Shown: one piece after another, positions 63,639-64,000 of the stretch
Layout of the letters: the number at the start of each line of letters is the position of its first letter
How positions within the stretch are numbered: the first letter of the stretch is position 1
Assembly (NCBI RefSeq): GCF_004135345.1
Contig: NZ_CP035495.1
Coordinates: 1,736,001 to 1,800,000 of the forward strand
Source: Xylanimonas allomyrinae
GTDB lineage: Bacteria > Actinomycetota > Actinomycetes > Actinomycetales > Cellulomonadaceae
Length of the DNA: 64,000 nt
Direction of reading: 5' to 3'
Position numbers and translations under genes: made by a program
The notes under the pieces: generated by a model
What the model was told of the DNA's origin: nothing
What the model saw: the letters and a program-made list of their open reading frames with translations, nothing else
The model's database searches: none

Positions 63639-64000
63639 ACGGCGACGACGCCGGCCTCGCCACCGTGGACCGCGTCGGCGTGGATAGCGTCGGCGTGGAT
63701 GGCGGCGGCGTGGACCTGACCGACGCCGAGCAGCTGCGGGTGGTGCTGGCGGACCTGGGCCGTGATGGTCGCCGGTCGTGGGCGTCGGATCCGCGGGCGG
63801 CAGAGCTGATGCGGGTGTGCGAGCGAAAGTATGCGTGGCTGGCGCGCCGGTACGGGCGGACCCCGCACGACGCTGTCGTGGCCGCGTTCCTGCAGCTGCG
63901 CAACCCGGCGACCGTGACCGCGACGAACCCGTGGGCGCTGGTGACGACGGCGGTCGGGTCGATGCTCAAGGCCGACGCGCTCGCCGAGGAACGCCTGTGC
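63635..64000 (+). CDS. start of a mobile-element protein, possibly sigma-like, cut by the window end
   Basis: A GTG in a GTGA overlap starts this frame, open to the window end (122 residues). ERKYAWLARRYGRTPHDAVVAAFLQLRNPATVTATNPWALVTTAVGSMLKADALAEERL resembles the helical half of sigma-factor-like proteins found in actinobacterial integrative elements. The N-terminus has a VGVDSVGVDGGGVD repeat. The identification is tentative. Confidence 0.5.
   Translation, partial: MNGDDAGLATVDRVGVDSVGVDGGGVDLTDAEQLRVVLADLGRDGRRSWASDPRAAELMRVCERKYAWLARRYGRTPHDAVVAAFLQLRNPATVTATNPWALVTTAVGSMLKADALAEERLC

Overview
The window is very GC-rich DNA from an actinomycete. GTG starts and ATGA/GTGA overlaps are common, and it carries Lsr2, a DivIVA-like coiled-coil protein, the GlgE alpha-glucan pathway and an actinobacterial-type Tad pilus locus. 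Protein style suggests Micrococcales (Cellulomonas/Promicromonospora-like); the genus is inferred, not shown.

Layout. 1-20.5 kb looks like stable chromosome. It holds the tail of an FAD-dependent dehydrogenase, the trehalose-to-glucan cluster glgE-treS-mak and glgB (with a purine permease between mak and glgB), a CnoX-like thioredoxin/TPR protein, a lipoprotein/membrane-protein pair, a DivIVA-like protein, two alpha/beta hydrolases, an FKBP lipoprotein, lsr2, and a znuA-like zinc-binding protein behind two Zur-box-like palindromes. 21-25.7 kb holds a secreted coiled-coil protein and a tightly overlapping minus-strand cassette: Ycf46-like AAA ATPase, DUF1257-like protein, DUF2997-like protein, membrane/helix-hairpin-helix protein, and NrdG-like radical SAM protein. 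This is the least understood system here. Its first gene is cut at about 25,735, where a Tad/Flp pilus locus (25.7-36.2 kb) begins with a gene that also lacks its 5' end. 36.4-43 kb has a NarL-type two-component system, a MarR-DUF6544-like pair with a palindromic operator, and a large secreted hydrolase.

43.1-47.6 kb is a nested transposon: an IS3-family element that carries an IS30 element in orfB and an IS110 element in orfA. It sits in the wreck of an ABC-2 permease whose ATPase gene (47.6-48.6 kb) is intact. 48.8 kb holds a decayed fragment of a paralogue of the pilus-locus LysM/BTAD gene. 49.3-52.7 kb is a coherent envelope module: a DedA protein, an OmpR-type two-component system and UppP, with one 18-bp motif upstream of each of the three transcription units. 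52.7-60.5 kb has a FetB-like permease, an I36-inhibitor-like secreted protein, an ECF sigma factor with its partner, a broken second I36-like gene, a lipoprotein, and a peptidoglycan-binding adaptor with a MacB-like ABC exporter. 60.6-64 kb has an IS1380-family transposase, then an integrative-element or plasmid-like replication segment with CGTACG iterons and a prim-pol.

Data quality matters. Five genes outside the nested IS lesions (one with two lesions) and the IS110 transposase are broken by what reads as loss of exactly one base in a G or C run. Adding one base to the run restores a continuous family-like protein each time. This looks more like homopolymer undercalling than gene decay, so those genes are described as probably intact.
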